This document shows positions 1 through 11,055 of a stretch of DNA of 64,000 bases, in pieces; within the stretch, counting starts at the first letter, position 1, and each line of letters begins with the position of its first letter. A program made the translations under genes and the position numbers. The notes beneath the pieces are model-generated. The model saw only the letters and a list, made by a program, of their open reading frames with translations. It was not told the DNA's origin and did no database searches. Origin of the DNA: Cristatella mucedo. Lineage: Eukaryota; Bryozoa; Phylactolaemata; Cristatellidae. The stretch lies in contig WPIO01000015.1 in NCBI GenBank assembly GCA_009760855.2, positions 5,137,501-5,201,500 of the forward strand, given 5' to 3'.

Positions 1-904
1 CTTGGGAAAACATTAAGTTCTTATGAGTGGTATAAAAATACCTCGTTACTTTCATGTGCATTTACAGATAACCACCCGATCTACCAGTATATTCTAGCAT
101 TACGGCAGACGAGCTAAAAATGCCACCATCACATCTAGTGGCCAATAGTAATTATAATAAACCATTCATAGTTTCATTCTGGTTTTTGAGAAATTGCTAA
201 CTTAGTTTCAGAGTTGGAATGCCAGGTGAATCACTACGTGATTTCTTAGCCCATGCCATTCATTTTATAACACTTCTGACTCTACGTAAACCGAAACGGT
301 TTACTAAACATGTATCATCACTGTTTTTCGCCACCAATATCAAAAAATTTATTTGCTGGAGGGTGCGTGGTATACAAGTTCTCCGATAATTTCTGGAAAC
401 ATTGATTTTTGATTATCTTGTACTACTGAATATGTGAGTCTGCTTTGACAAGGGAACACGATGAGTCTATATCTCTACTTTACATGCTACAATCAGCTGA
501 AAATCCGTCATGCCTGACTTCCCAACAATTGCTAGTATAAGATAAACACAAAATCTTAAAACCGACATTTTGAGTTTTAAGTCTGAGTAATTTTTATTTT
601 AAGTAGCATAGCACAAAGACACGTTACAACTATCACTAACCAACCAGAATGGTCCGTTGTCATCATACACACAAAGCCTGGAAAGTATGAGTCTTTTAGT
701 ATGCAATTATTGTCTTTTATTTTAAAAGGATTCATTCACTTTGAGGCAACATTTGAAGTACTTCTACTTGAACCGCTTTCCATCCTGATGTTTTATAAGC
801 GTTAATTTATGTGAAATGAAATTACATCAGAGATTTCCGAAATGTTCTTAAATACTCATGGTTTTATTGAAGACAATCGCAGCTGTTGGCATGCATCTCG
901 TCAT

Positions 905-1431
905 CGCACGTAATTAAACCTCAGATTTCAATCGTCCTCAATATCTTTTGCAGCATTATGTGCTACGTGATCAACAAGGTGAGCGATTCCACCGACCAAT
1001 TGTGCTGCTCCTTGTGTAATTGCTGCACCGCCTCGTACAGCTGTTCGAAAAAAACCTTTAAATACTGGTTTGATAAAGTTAGCAATAATGCGTTTTTCGG
1101 ATTCTTGATAGTCTACAAAATTTAAATATCGTTTTAACTCGTCTCAAAGCGAGCTGTGAACAAATGTAATCGAGTAAATAGTAATTGCGAAAGATTTACT
1201 TGTATAGGCTTGAGCGAGTTCTTCAAGAGCTTCACTGCTAACCTGGACATCCTGTTTAGATTCCTGCGAAGATATCATTCACAGTGTAACACTACTATAA
1301 CGTTGAAGATAAGGGTTCTCGAAAAGCGTGCGGAATGATCTATTAAACTGTTTGAGACTCACCTGACTTATCTCAGCGGCAAAAGCTCCAAACAGAAGGG
1401 ACACGAGCACTGCAGCAGCTACTAGCTTCAT
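905..1431 (-). pseudogene. Secreted Ala/Gly-rich peptide gene, copy A (broken in exon 3)
   Basis: Exon 1 (1431-1363) encodes 23 residues: a basic start MKLV, a hydrophobic core and AFAAEISQ, a convincing signal peptide. It ends at a GTGAGT donor. A 99-nt intron ends in TTCGCAG, and exon 2 (1263-1200) encodes an acidic stretch containing DVQVSSEALEEL. A 46-nt intron (GTAAAT to TTCACAG) leads to exon 3, which starts at 1153. Exon 3 has a 1-nt length change and several stops soon after its start, but the downstream Gly/Ala-rich segment is still readable in another frame. Family function is unknown. The glycine- and alanine-rich hydrophobic C-terminus suggests a membrane-active or self-associating secreted peptide, which is inference. 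The start was chosen because the signal peptide begins there and the same ATG recurs in copies B, D and G. Confidence in gene identity is high; it is probably dead. Confidence 0.75.
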
Positions 1432-2399
1432 GGAATCTACAACGAGCAGCCCAAATGTGAGACAAAAATCTTCGGGATTGATATATGACCATAAACTCAA
1501 GGATAAATAAACAAAACCGGAAAACCAATTGCTCTGGTTCATTTCACGTCCCTCGAACCTTTATCAGCCGAGTAGCAGTAAAAAATTATTTGGGACTATT
1601 TGTTTAATTAGTCTAACTACCATTACTTGGCTAAATATCGATCATATGTTTTTATCTTTCAAAGGATTATTTTTAGGACATTCCAACTTTTTCTTCTGAA
1701 GTTCATAATTTTCCAATGGAAAGCAGTGCAGTTTGAATTTCAGGTATTCAATAAGTTTTGCTAAAATCATTCGTGCCGCCGATTTTAGAATTCTTGATCC
1801 TATAACTATTTCAATTAAAATAAGGATAGAGCTGAGAATTCCCAATGTCAATCCAGGTCACATAAAATGTAGCAAGTCAACAGCTATCAAATAGAGCAGC
1901 AAAGGTATATAAGGAACATACCGATCGTAGATTCAATCTGTACTCGGTTATGACGTTCTTCGCTTGCTACTCGATTCATAGCTGCATGTGTTTATATGCA
2001 TTGTGATAACCTGTATTCCAAGAAATGCTGGAAGGGGCAGTTCGTGGTGGTGACTCAATCGTCACTTTTGTTTTCGAAACCTCCATAATACACCCGTATT
2101 TGTGAGTAATAGACCACTCGCAATCAACTTAATTGATCGGAAAGACGTCGACGCAGCACACAAGAGTTAACCTATGGTTTGCCTCTGGAAGCAAATAACT
2201 GTAGTGTAAAAACCACACGGTCCCTAGAGTCAGCTTTAGCTACAAATCAACCATTCATTCTGAAACCCAGCAATCAGTTTACCTAAACGGCGTCTTTTGA
2301 GTTCACATGAAATACTGTTATGTATTCCTTAGTGTGGAAAAGGGAAATCTTGCGATCAACGGTGCCAAATCAGTAAACCTTTTGACGTAACAAATGCCT

Positions 2400-2900
2400 T
2401 TGATTTAGCTTACTAATCTAGCATCTGGATGTTAATAAACGTGGTTGAATGAAAACCAGCTTTTACATTGGCTAATTCGAATTTTATGTTTGTGGATTTT
2501 CAGGAAGAAGTACCTCGACGTTGGGGCTGAGGAACGAGTAAATAATTGACTCCGTTTAATTAAAGCTAGCAACGATGCCGGTAATTGAAGATATACGTTC
2601 TCATGAAAGTTTAACGTCCAATATGTTGAGCCACTGATGGGCTGCCATATAATGTCTTTTACATTAATCCTATTACCGGAAGCCTACCCTCACATTTAAG
2701 CTAGTGATGATTATTAGTACCTTGTAGGGATAGATGCAGGCGTTAAACCACTGACGTCTAACAGCGAATGATCACTCTGCCATTGCATGATCAGCATGCA
2801 GATCCTATGAATATCTCAGATCAAACGTTGTCACATATCGCGGTTCTTCTATCAGCCCAGCCATACCCGTCAGCTCGGAGACATCGGTATTATTTTTAAA
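2400..2900. repeat. Conserved upstream core of the unit (copy in U-A)
   Basis: About 500 bp that recurs near 6100-6620 (reversed), 17340-17850, 23690-24010 (reversed), 29290-29710, 44880-45560, 46690-47200 and 59560-60060. It lies 1-1.5 kb upstream of the peptide gene where the gene is present, and persists in units that have lost the gene. Within it, 2784-2800 is a short palindrome (TGCATG, 5-nt loop, CATGCA), part of which is kept in other copies. No open frame is shared. It may be regulatory, part of a noncoding transcript, or simply an old repeat. Confidence 0.65.
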
Positions 2901-3398
2901 AACTTTACAGGTGTTATTCATTACACATTAACCATTTTAATAATCTCAACCTAGATTCCACCTAATTGCCGAAAAGGTGACGTTCAATATTATAAAAAAA
3001 CACTCAAAGAACGAAAGCAGTGGAGAACCTGACTGGAACGATTCATTTATTTTTGTACATTTAACATGTTATGTCCCGCTAAACAAGAGTTTTAAATTAT
3101 TTTTATTCACAAATGCAACGGAGTAATGCTGCCGCTTGATAAGTTAGATTTTTACTAGTCATTTGTTAGCTTAAGATAGTTCAAATTTGAAAGTTCTGAA
3201 TTATAAGAGCTTAAACAGCGATTCACAAATTTGAATCAGCATTTCAGTTATTAACCAATATTGTATTCCTTGCTAGACAATCAGTCAAGGCCAGAGCTTT
3301 AGGGGGAGCAATAAATTAAGGCAAATGCAATCTGTTAATCAGATGAGTCAATTTCCCTGCAATTTAAAGATGATAAAATCTTATTCATACATAGCAGG

Positions 3399-3494
3399 AG
3401 GAGACTAAGAAACCAAGGAGTCTCCTAAAGATATGTATAGCTGGTCTTGCTAGTGTCGCTGTTCTTGCTAGTATTGCTGGTATTGCTAGTATTG
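3399..3494. repeat. Short hairpin and TTGCTAGT tandem repeat
   Basis: An inverted repeat with 8-bp arms lies at 3399-3406 and 3419-3426. It is followed at 3446-3494 by imperfect copies of TTGCTAGTATTGCTGG. Both lie just past the truncated end of U-A and may mark the rearrangement breakpoint. Confidence 0.5.
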
Positions 3495-4040
3495 AGGTGC
3501 AACATTTGGCCTCATCGGTCCAACGTAGTGCAAACTACCATAAAATGTAATACATATGGTACAATTTGTCTCGGCCAGCTCTTATTTTGCAGCGAATAAA
3601 TATGTCAAAATGATTTAAGTAATGAATCCCTCTGCGATTTCACGAAAACTGCTAGTACGATATCTGCAAAGCGGGACCTTGAAAAATCTTCTGCTTTAAA
3701 TTATCGACGGGGCTCTTGAACTGGCCAGGATCAAAATCAATATGTACTTCACATACCTTTAGTTGGCTGAGAGGTTGCTGGCTGAGAGTAACCTTAGCGT
3801 CACGAGTGTTTGGTGTAATGGCGGCGTTTCAAAACGACCGCTATATCGCCAGATAAAATGTCCTGATTTGAAAAGAGGTAATTGTTACTCAAAGAATGGG
3901 TTACATGTCAATATATAACTGCAATATACAGCAGTGAATACATTCATTCATTTTATAACGTGAGTACGGACTTTGTGGCTTACTAGAATCTTGCTATTCA
4001 ATTTAGCTATGACTGAAAAGATGCATACTGGTTGCTGGAC
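3495..4040. other. Spacer with no recognised feature
   Basis: This stretch separates U-A from U-B, the centre of a head-to-head inverted pair. No open frame, repeat or RNA signature could be supported here. Confidence 0.4.
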
Positions 4041-4894
4041 TAGATCCGTCACCCACCCGAGCTATTAGAACAAGCCTGTATCTCAGTTTATCACCAATAC
4101 ACTCTTCTCTGATGTGGACTTGGAGTTTTCCAATCAACTTTGAGTTAAATCAAACTTCTTCCGAGACGTATTTGCAAGTAAGTGTAAGATAATCGTCGAG
4201 CAATAACTTGTCCTTTATTTAAAAGTTCGAAGAAAGTGTCAGCGGTTATTGCAGCAGCTTGCAGTGGCAAATACTAGATCGCCAGCTGGTGCACTGAATA
4301 CAAGCGTTTGCATAAGTAGTAAATGAGCTAAATTTTGGTTATGCTTAAATCATGCTACTTCATTTTAATTTCACCATGCATATTTTGCATCCACCAATGA
4401 ATTCCATAAATCGATGATCGGGAGTGTACGGTCTGAGCACTCAAACCCTTCCAATCGGTGCAAAGCTGTGATGCTAGGCTTATCTTTCGCGACAGTTGTT
4501 TTGTTTTGGCAGACATTTTCGCAAATACGTCCAATGGTGAGTGCATGATCGCATTTCATCCGGTTTCCTGAAATGAAATTCTCAGCTGTACCTGCTACAA
4601 ACGTTAATTATTGGGGAAGAAAATCGCTTGTCCAGTAATTTCCTGAAGTCTGGAACTCTTAGCGGACTGACGTCGCGTCTTCCCGAGGTTTGAAATCTTA
4701 GCTGCGTAGCGTATTTGTTAATTGCAGCCTTTAATAATTCTTTGTCACTTTGTCACATAGGTCCTTTGAACGCAGACACTTTGTGTGGTGCCACTAATGT
4801 CCTTTTAAGTCACGTCACTGTAGGCGTCACGTCCAGCATTGCCATCCTTGTTGAATTTGTGCTTTTTAGTACTGATCATTACATCGTGCTTTCG

Positions 4895-4930
4895 TGACAT
4901 AATTATAATTATAACTATAATTATAATTAA
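4895..4930. repeat. TAATTATAA low-complexity tract
   Basis: A short AT-only tandem of TAATTATAA-like motifs in the distal spacer of U-B. Confidence 0.5.
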
Positions 4931-5329
4931 TTTACAACACCTATGGAAAAATGAAATTCAGGTGAGTTTGCTACAAGTATGCCGTTGCCTTTTGTTATCA
5001 ATTACAGATAACCGCCTGATCTGTCAGTATATTCTCGCATAGCGGCGGAAAAGCCTTACAGGCTATCATCACGTCTTGCAGCGTTTGTAAATTATCTCAT
5101 ACCGCAAGAGTCAAACCCACGACCACAGGACCGAAGTTGTGAAAAGATATCGCCTGACCTAGTGCACGATTGCGGCTCACCAACACCCCCACTAAGGTCA
5201 AATCGTGTATGGAAAATGCATTAGCTGTTCTATTACTTTGCTAAACGACCTTTGGTGACAGAAGCGTTCACTCACCAGGTCCTGGACAATAAAATTCGCT
5301 TTAACGACGTGTTTTCTAACGACAACTAC

Positions 5330-5600
5330 TGTACTGATGACGACAACGGCACATCCTTTCCAGCCTCCTAAGCTGCTACTTCCATGTAACTCACTACCTC
5401 AACTGCTCTTTTCACTCAGCTATGCTTGCCGCTTTATATTTGTTGGTTGAGATAAAATCTGGGTGGCTTCCAAATGCGTACCGTAGGACGCATAGCCGGT
5501 TAGAGCACTAGGGAAACTTCACCTGTGTAACCGCACATTGTCTTCGCTGCGTCATGGAGCTGCACTCTGAATAAAATTCGATTACATTACCTAACCGGTA
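5330..5600 (+). mobile_element. LINE-A 3' end relic inside U-B
   Basis: Divergent copy of the last part of the LINE-A ORF and its 3' UTR, ending near an ATTACATTAC tail. Relics at the equivalent place in other units (17935-18330, 46150-46560, 47860-48230, 60670-61060) show that this insertion predates spread of the unit. Confidence 0.6.
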
Positions 5601-7012
5601 GGCGTTTGGCGTCCTTAGCAGTGATTCCAAGAGCTCTTGGAGGGACATTGGAATTTTTTAGCAAGAAAGAAGTAAAACCAACTATTGCTTCGGGAATAAT
5701 GCTCGTTTATTGATCCACTTGAAGCTCTGGCTTTGACTAATTTTCCAGCAACGAATACAATATTGGTTAAATACTGAAACGCTGATCTAAATTTGTGAAT
5801 CGCCGTTGTAGCACTTAGAATTTATAACTAACGAATTATAACTATCTTTAGCTAACAAATGACTAGTAAAATTTTAACTTATCAAGCGGCAGCATTACTC
5901 CGTTGAATTCATGACAAAAATAAATTTAAAACGCTTGTGCGGCGATACTTTACTCCACATTACTTGTTAAATGAACACAAATAAACGGATTATTCCCGTC
6001 AGTTTATCCATTGCTCTCGTTTTGTCAGTGTTGCCCTAACATTTAACGTCAGTTTTTCTGCAATTAGGTGGAATCTGCGTTGAGATTGTTTAAATGGCAA
6101 GAGATTAATGTATAATGATTAGCACCAGTTAAGTTTTTAAAAATTATACCGATGTCTCGGGGCTGGTGGGTGTGGCTGGGCTGATAGAAGAAACACAATA
6201 TATGACAACGTTTGATCTGAGATATTCATAGGATCTGCATGCTGATCATGCAACGGCAGAGTGATCCTTCGCTGTTAGACGTCAGTGGTTTAACGCCTGC
6301 ATCTATCGCTACCAGTTGCTTTAATTCATCACTAGATTACATATGAGGGTAGGCTTCCAAGAATTTGATCAATTTAAATGACATCGTATGGCAGCCGACT
6401 AGTGGTTCGACATATTTGACCTTCAACTCTCATGAGAACGCTTATCTTCAACTACCGGGATTGTCGCTAGCTTTACATAAACGGAGAAAATTATTCTCTC
6501 GTTGAGCGGCCCAGCGTCAGAGTACTTCTTCCAGTAAACTCATTAGTATAAAAATTGGTATAGCCAATTTAAAGCTTGTTTTCAATTAACCACGTTCCAT
6601 AACATCTAGATGTGAGATTTGTAAAGTGATAATCAAAGTCATTTGTCAGTTGACAAAATTTACTGATTTGGAACAGTTCATCGTAGAATTCAGTTTTTCA
6701 CACTAAGAACTCCAAAATAATCGGTCATATGAACGCAAAAGACGCCGTTTTGGAAAACCGATTGCTGAGTTTCAAAATTAATTCATGCTTTGGAGCTACA
6801 GCTGACTCTAGGCGCCATGCGGTTTTTAGACTACAGTTTTTGCTTTCAGAGGCATGCAATAGGTTAATTTTTGTGTGCAGAGTCGACGTCATTCCGATAA
6901 ATGCAGTTGATCACGAGAGGTCAACTATTCACAAATATGGTTGAATTCTAGTGTTTTGGAAAACAGCAGTGACGATCGAGCCACCACCACCAACTGCCCA
7001 CTTCCAGCAATT

Positions 7013-7229
7013 ATTGGAATACATGTTACTACGACGCATTTTAGCACGTTCAGCTATGAATCGAGTCCTGATCGAAAGACGTCAGCACTGTTGAATCTAC
7101 AGTCGGTGAGTTCCTCACATGCCTTTGATGCCCTATCTCATATCTGTTGATGTCCTACCTTTCTCACGAGCTAGAATGACTTTTTGAATTAACAGCTCTA
7201 TCCTAAGTTTAATTGAAATAGTAGGAATT
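7013..7229. repeat. 217-bp direct duplication, left copy
   Basis: Nearly identical to 9582-9806. It is part of the unit's proximal upstream region, so both copies derive from unit DNA. Together they flank the foreign segment 7230-9581. Confidence 0.85.
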
Positions 7230-7306
7230 GCTGCGGATATGAGTGGACAGCGAGGTTTATACATGACACCACATTTTTAGTGTGCACTCTCCGTATACGA
7301 ACTTTC

Positions 7307-7543
7307 TCATCGCTTGAAGATGATGCGAGTTGTGTGTAAACCATCAGTGCACAATCGGCCGAATTGAAATTGGAGCTTCTTTCGCACGATCAAATTTCTG
7401 CCGACTGTTAACAAACTAATAATGGCAATTAGAAAAACAGTTGTACATTTTTCATAACGTCCTTGGGGAATTCTGTCTCTTTCTAGGCACATTGCATTTT
7501 GACTATTGTGGATTGCGGCATTTACTTGAGCCATTGCAATCAA
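7307..7543 (-). pseudogene. Weak candidate: relic with one membrane segment
   Basis: A 78-codon frame with a hydrophobic run (VFLIAIISLLTVG) followed by RNLIV and basic residues. The layout is loosely like the first helix of a rhodopsin-type receptor. No further helices follow in frame and no start context supports it. A similar arrangement occurs at 56532-56834. It may be chance. Confidence 0.12.
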
Positions 7544-8329
7544 TTGCTGTAAATGTTCAGACGATTACCGTCAAAATTCCTAAAATAAAATTTGGTTTAA
7601 CTTTTTAAAGAGTTGTTAATACGCAGAAAAAATGCGAGCTCTTGTCAGCCTATTTGCACAGTATTTCCGGAGGATCGCAGTAGATTGTTGCGTTGGCCGT
7701 CACAATAATAACCCACTACATTGCTGGGTCTGCGAGGAAGCATGACTTGTCGTCTATTTGTTGCGGATTGCCGCCTTTGCAAGGGCTACCGCTGTCGATT
7801 GCTAGCATTGACCGAGATAAAAATGCCCACGCTGGGTTGCAAAATTGGGCACTCGAAATGAACTGTCATGCGGATAGAGATTGTGAGCTTGTTTTTCCAC
7901 TGTTTTGTCGATTTACCGTGTGTTGTGGTATTTTTGTCAGCCCTTCAGTGACGACACTTAACGAGCATACCAGCATGAAAATTCCGAAATTTTTCTTTGA
8001 ACACAGCGAAATGTCTCATGCAATGAGAATTTGAGCTTGGTCAAGCAATCTTGAGGTCAATTTTGCACGGATTACGGTACTGTGCGAAGTTAAAAAAACT
8101 AAATTAGTCGAAACTCTACTCAACTGCAGTAAAAGTAATAATATTTTGACAAGAAGAAAATTTACATTGGAATGTTGAAATCTAACTTATATCAGGTATT
8201 TGCGAGGATGACGAACCGTGGTTGAGTACTACGTTATGCACTAAAAATGAATCGAACGCATCGACCTGAGCACCTGATATTTTTAAGAAAATGATTTCAA
8301 AATATCATTTCGCATTAAAACGATATGAA

Positions 8330-8460
8330 ATCAAATCATACGATATCGTATGAAATCATATGAAATTGATTAATTATATCATACGATGATCATATATCAT
8401 ATTATCAGATATCATAATTATATCATATGATGGTATCAATGATATTAGTGATATCAAAAG
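8330..8460. repeat. ATATCAT/ATGATAT palindromic tract
   Basis: Dense, imperfect repeats of ATATCAT and its complement, giving many overlapping short palindromes. The tract could extrude as cruciform DNA. It lies in the inserted segment, 0.4 kb from the CpG-rich stretch. Confidence 0.6.
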
Positions 8461-8699
8461 ATCTTGAAATGAAATAAAAAATATCATATTAAAGGGTGCA
8501 TCGAAATGACCACATGATATTTTACCACTTTTGTTGTTCGTAGCACAAACTTCCGAATCTATTTCATATAATTTTTCCACACGCATTGTCTTTCGGGTCA
8601 CAGAAAAGTGAACCGCTAGCGAAATTCCAATTAATAGAGCTCAGCCAACTCCCAGTGCTCTGCTGGATGTGCGAGAGCGTCAGGAGCCTAGGTGCAAAT

Positions 8700-9420
8700 A
8701 GGAGAAGGTAATTAACCCTGGAAATGAGGCTTTTAGTTATTTTTCGCGGAGAAATGCGTCGATTAAATCTCCCGACGTCAAATCGGTGCGGCGTAGTCTG
8801 TGCACGTCGGCACGCGTTCTCTAATAACGGCTGCATGGCGAGGTCGGCGTAGGCACCTTCGCGAGGCACTCAGAAGCGTGAGCGAGCGAGCGGACGAGGC
8901 CGCAGAAGAGCAAGGCAAAACGGCGGAGCTTTTAAAGGACAAAGCTCAGCCGTGGCCCTTTTCCGAAAGCCATCTGATGACGAATCAGAAAATAAATAAA
9001 TCCCGCAATGGTTCAGCTGGAGTTTCGCCGTCCGACCCTCGTGAAGCCCGACGAGCGACTGATCGGGCGCGGCGCCACACCAGGCTGGCGGCGGCGGAGC
9101 AGAGCTTCGGCGTCCTCGAGGCGGCGGTGAAGAAGATTCGCCCGCGGCGACGGCGTCTAAGAGGTCCTTAGGCGTTGGTGCGGTGGCGGGCGAAGTGTCC
9201 GGGGCGGCCGCGGCGGCTAAGCGGACCTCTCAAGAAGCCGTTTATCCACGATAAGTTCGTCGTAGTGCTAGCACTCACGTCGGCGAGGCGGACCAGTGGC
9301 TCGGTCATCTTGCTCCTGCGGAGGGCGAGCTGAGACATGTCGTCGCTCGCTCTCACCAGAGCCAGGCCGGAAGTATATCGTTCCGGCTTAAATGAAGCCC
9401 CGAGTGGCGCCTAAATGACT
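8700..9420. promoter_or_regulatory. CpG-rich island, probable promoter region
   Basis: A GC- and CpG-rich stretch, strongest at about 9040-9400, in a window that is otherwise AT-rich. At 9366-9387 there are two inverted GCCGGAA/TTCCGGC elements, which resemble ETS-type sites common in TATA-less animal promoters. A candidate first exon lies just downstream on the minus strand. Transcription could be minus-strand or bidirectional. The composition is seen directly; the promoter role is inferred. Confidence 0.5.
9279..9338 (-). CDS. Candidate first coding exon of an unidentified gene
   Basis: From the ATG at 9338 a 20-codon frame runs MSQLALRRSKMTEPL onward to Asp. It ends at a consensus-like donor (GAC then GTGAGT, with GT at 9278-9277), in phase 0. 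It lies about 40 bp inside the ETS-like pair of the CpG-rich stretch, as expected for a 5' exon. I do not recognise the protein, and no matching downstream exon could be found between 7230 and 9170 on this strand. If real, the gene was probably captured only in part when the segment was inserted. Alternative starts are the ATG at 9356 and an internal ATG at 9308. Confidence 0.3.
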
Positions 9421-9581
9421 GGCACGGGCAAACAGATCAGGTATCCTTGTGAGCCATCATTCCAACTTTGAAACTAAGTTAGCAAAGTATAGAAAACCAA
9501 AATATTGTAAGAATGGTTTATTATTGGATTATTGGAATATCATTATTGGAATGGAATATTGGAATATTGGAATTAATGGAA

Positions 9582-9806
9582 TTATTGGAATACATGTTAC
9601 TACGACGCATTTTAGCACGTTCAGCTATGAATCGAGTCCTGATCGAAAAACGTCAGCGAAACGTCAGCACTGATTGAATCTACAGTCGGTGAGTTCCTCA
9701 CATGCCTTTGCTGCCCTATCTCATATCTGTTGATTTGCTACCTTTCTCACGAGCTAGAATGACTTTTTGAATTAACAGCTCTATCCTAAGTTTAATTGAA
9801 ATAGTT
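9582..9806. repeat. 217-bp direct duplication, right copy
   Basis: Matches 7013-7229 apart from a few substitutions and a small internal duplication of AACGTCAGC. It runs on into normal unit sequence leading to the gene at 10180. Confidence 0.85.
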
Positions 9807-10179
9807 TTAGGATCAAGTTTTCTAAAATAGGCGGGAATAAGGATTGCAGTAAAACATATTAATATCCTGAAATTTAAACTTTACTTTTTCCACTGGTTAA
9901 TTATTAACTCGAGTTGGAAATACGAAACTTTCATAATCGTATTCTTCGAAAAGATAAGAAATAATGATCAATATTAACCCAATTAATGGTAGTGAGAATA
10001 ATTAAAGGAATAATCCCAAATAGCTGCATACCATATTATTCGGCCGATAAAGGTTCGAGGGACGTGAAATAAACTAGAAAAATTGGTTTTCCGGTATTGT
10101 TGATTTATCGTTGAGTCTATGGTTATATGTCAATCCTGAGGATTTTTGTCTCACATCTGACCTGCTCGTTTAAGATTCC

Positions 10180-10698
10180 ATGAAGCTAGTAGCTGCTGCA
10201 ATATTCGTGTCCCTTTTGTTTGTAGCTTTTACAGCTTGACTAAGTCACGTGGGTCTTAAACATTTTAATAGATCATTCAGCACTCATTTTGTGAACGCTT
10301 GGTTCAACCATATGGTAACGAAACACTTTTGATAATATCTTGGCAGGAATCAAAACGGGATGTCCAGGTTAGCATTGAAGCTCTTGAAGAACTCACTCAA
10401 GCGTATACAAGTAAATCTTTCGCAATCACTATTTACTCGATTATGTTTGTTCACAGCTGAGTCGACTAAAGAACGACAATTCCCTTTAGTAGAGTACCAA
10501 GAGTTCACAAGATTCTTGTTTGGTACCCTCGCCTCAATAGCAGTACCCCTGATTGGAACAGCTATCGGAGGTGGTGCAGCACTTTTGCAAGGAGCAGCAC
10601 ATTTGATCGGTGGAGCCGCTCACCTAGTTGATGACGCAGCATATAATGTTGCAATCGCTGTTATGTACGGTTACAATTTGAGGGTCTATATTGAGTGA
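10180..10698 (+). pseudogene. Secreted Ala/Gly-rich peptide gene, copy B (one premature stop)
   Basis: Exons are 10180-10248, 10347-10410 and 10457-10698. Exon 1 starts MKLVAAA but has TGA at 10237-10239 (codon 20), at the end of the signal peptide. Intron 1 is 98 nt with a weaker GTGGGT donor and a TTGGCAG acceptor. Intron 2 is 46 nt, GTAAAT to TTCACAG. Removing it joins exon 2, in the frame conserved with other copies, to exon 3 in frame, giving 124 codons before the stop if codon 20 is ignored. Exon 3 encodes a charged linker, then a Gly/Ala-rich hydrophobic segment with LIGTAIGGGAA and GGAAHLVDDAA motifs, then a short tail ending VYIE. Many G-x-x-G/A spacings suggest helix packing or membrane insertion; function is unknown. 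With copy D it is the least damaged. It could be functional if the stop is an assembly error. Confidence 0.75.
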
Positions 10699-11055
10699 AG
10701 ACGAGATGGATGCCTCCATCTGCGATTGTGTTCAATGAAACCGTGAGTATTTCAGATCTGCTCAAAAATCTTAGATGTAATTCAATTTGACGTATAATAA
10801 TGCATCTGAAACAACCGGATGGATATCGGTTTACTGAGATGCTTTTTAAAGGTGGCCTAAAAGTTAATATATAATTTTTATGTAAAGGACACGAAATTCA
10901 CACAAAAAGAGTCATACTTTCAAAGCTTTGCCTGTATGGTGGGAACCGACCTTATGTAATGTAATGTATCTCAGTCAGTAACTCCATAAAGTCATAAAGA
11001 CCATGTGGATGTTACGCAGGAGAGTTTTGTATAGCCACTCGCAGCCTAAGCGGCT

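Larger units (their letters stand above)
180..3340 (-). repeat. Repeat unit U-A (gene, flanks and upstream core)
   Basis: First copy of the locus-wide unit. The 3' flank is at about 180-900, the peptide gene at 905-1431, the proximal upstream part up to 2400, the conserved core at 2400-2900, and an AT-rich block at 2980-3310. The same order recurs at 57.2-60.5 kb in the same orientation and, reversed, at 5.7-10.96 kb. The LINE-A relic and distal spacer seen in other units are absent, so U-A is truncated near 3.34 kb. Orientation is given by the gene strand. Boundaries were judged by eye and are approximate. Confidence 0.75.
7230..9581. other. 2.35-kb segment inserted into U-B, not shared with other units
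   Basis: The unit sequence is continuous up to about 7229 and resumes inside the right-hand duplicate at 9582. The DNA between has no counterpart in U-A, U-D or U-G. It contains an AT-rich ATATCAT tract, a CpG-rich region and short TTGGAAT repeats at 9515-9595, next to the right-hand boundary. No transposase or reverse transcriptase is visible. A 217-bp flanking duplication is too long for an ordinary target-site duplication. Integration of a circular molecule by recombination, or a tandem duplication, fits better; this is inference. Confidence 0.6.

Noticed and set aside
3440-3494. CRISPR-like or satellite array
   Set aside because: Repeats are short, imperfect and few, with no regular spacers; just a local tandem repeat.
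7693-8034. A 113-codon plus-strand frame in the inserted segment
   Set aside because: No domain, no promoter or splice context, and composition like random sequence. It may be chance.
8800-9171. A 123-codon Arg/Ala/Glu-rich frame on the plus strand over the CpG-rich stretch
   Set aside because: GC-rich DNA has few stop codons, so long arginine- and alanine-rich frames arise by chance. The minus strand has the better start and splice signals.
10360-10698. A 112-codon open frame in copy B starting at an ATG inside exon 2
   Set aside because: Its N-terminal part is in a different frame from the exon 2 reading conserved in all copies; removing the 46-nt intron gives the conserved frame.
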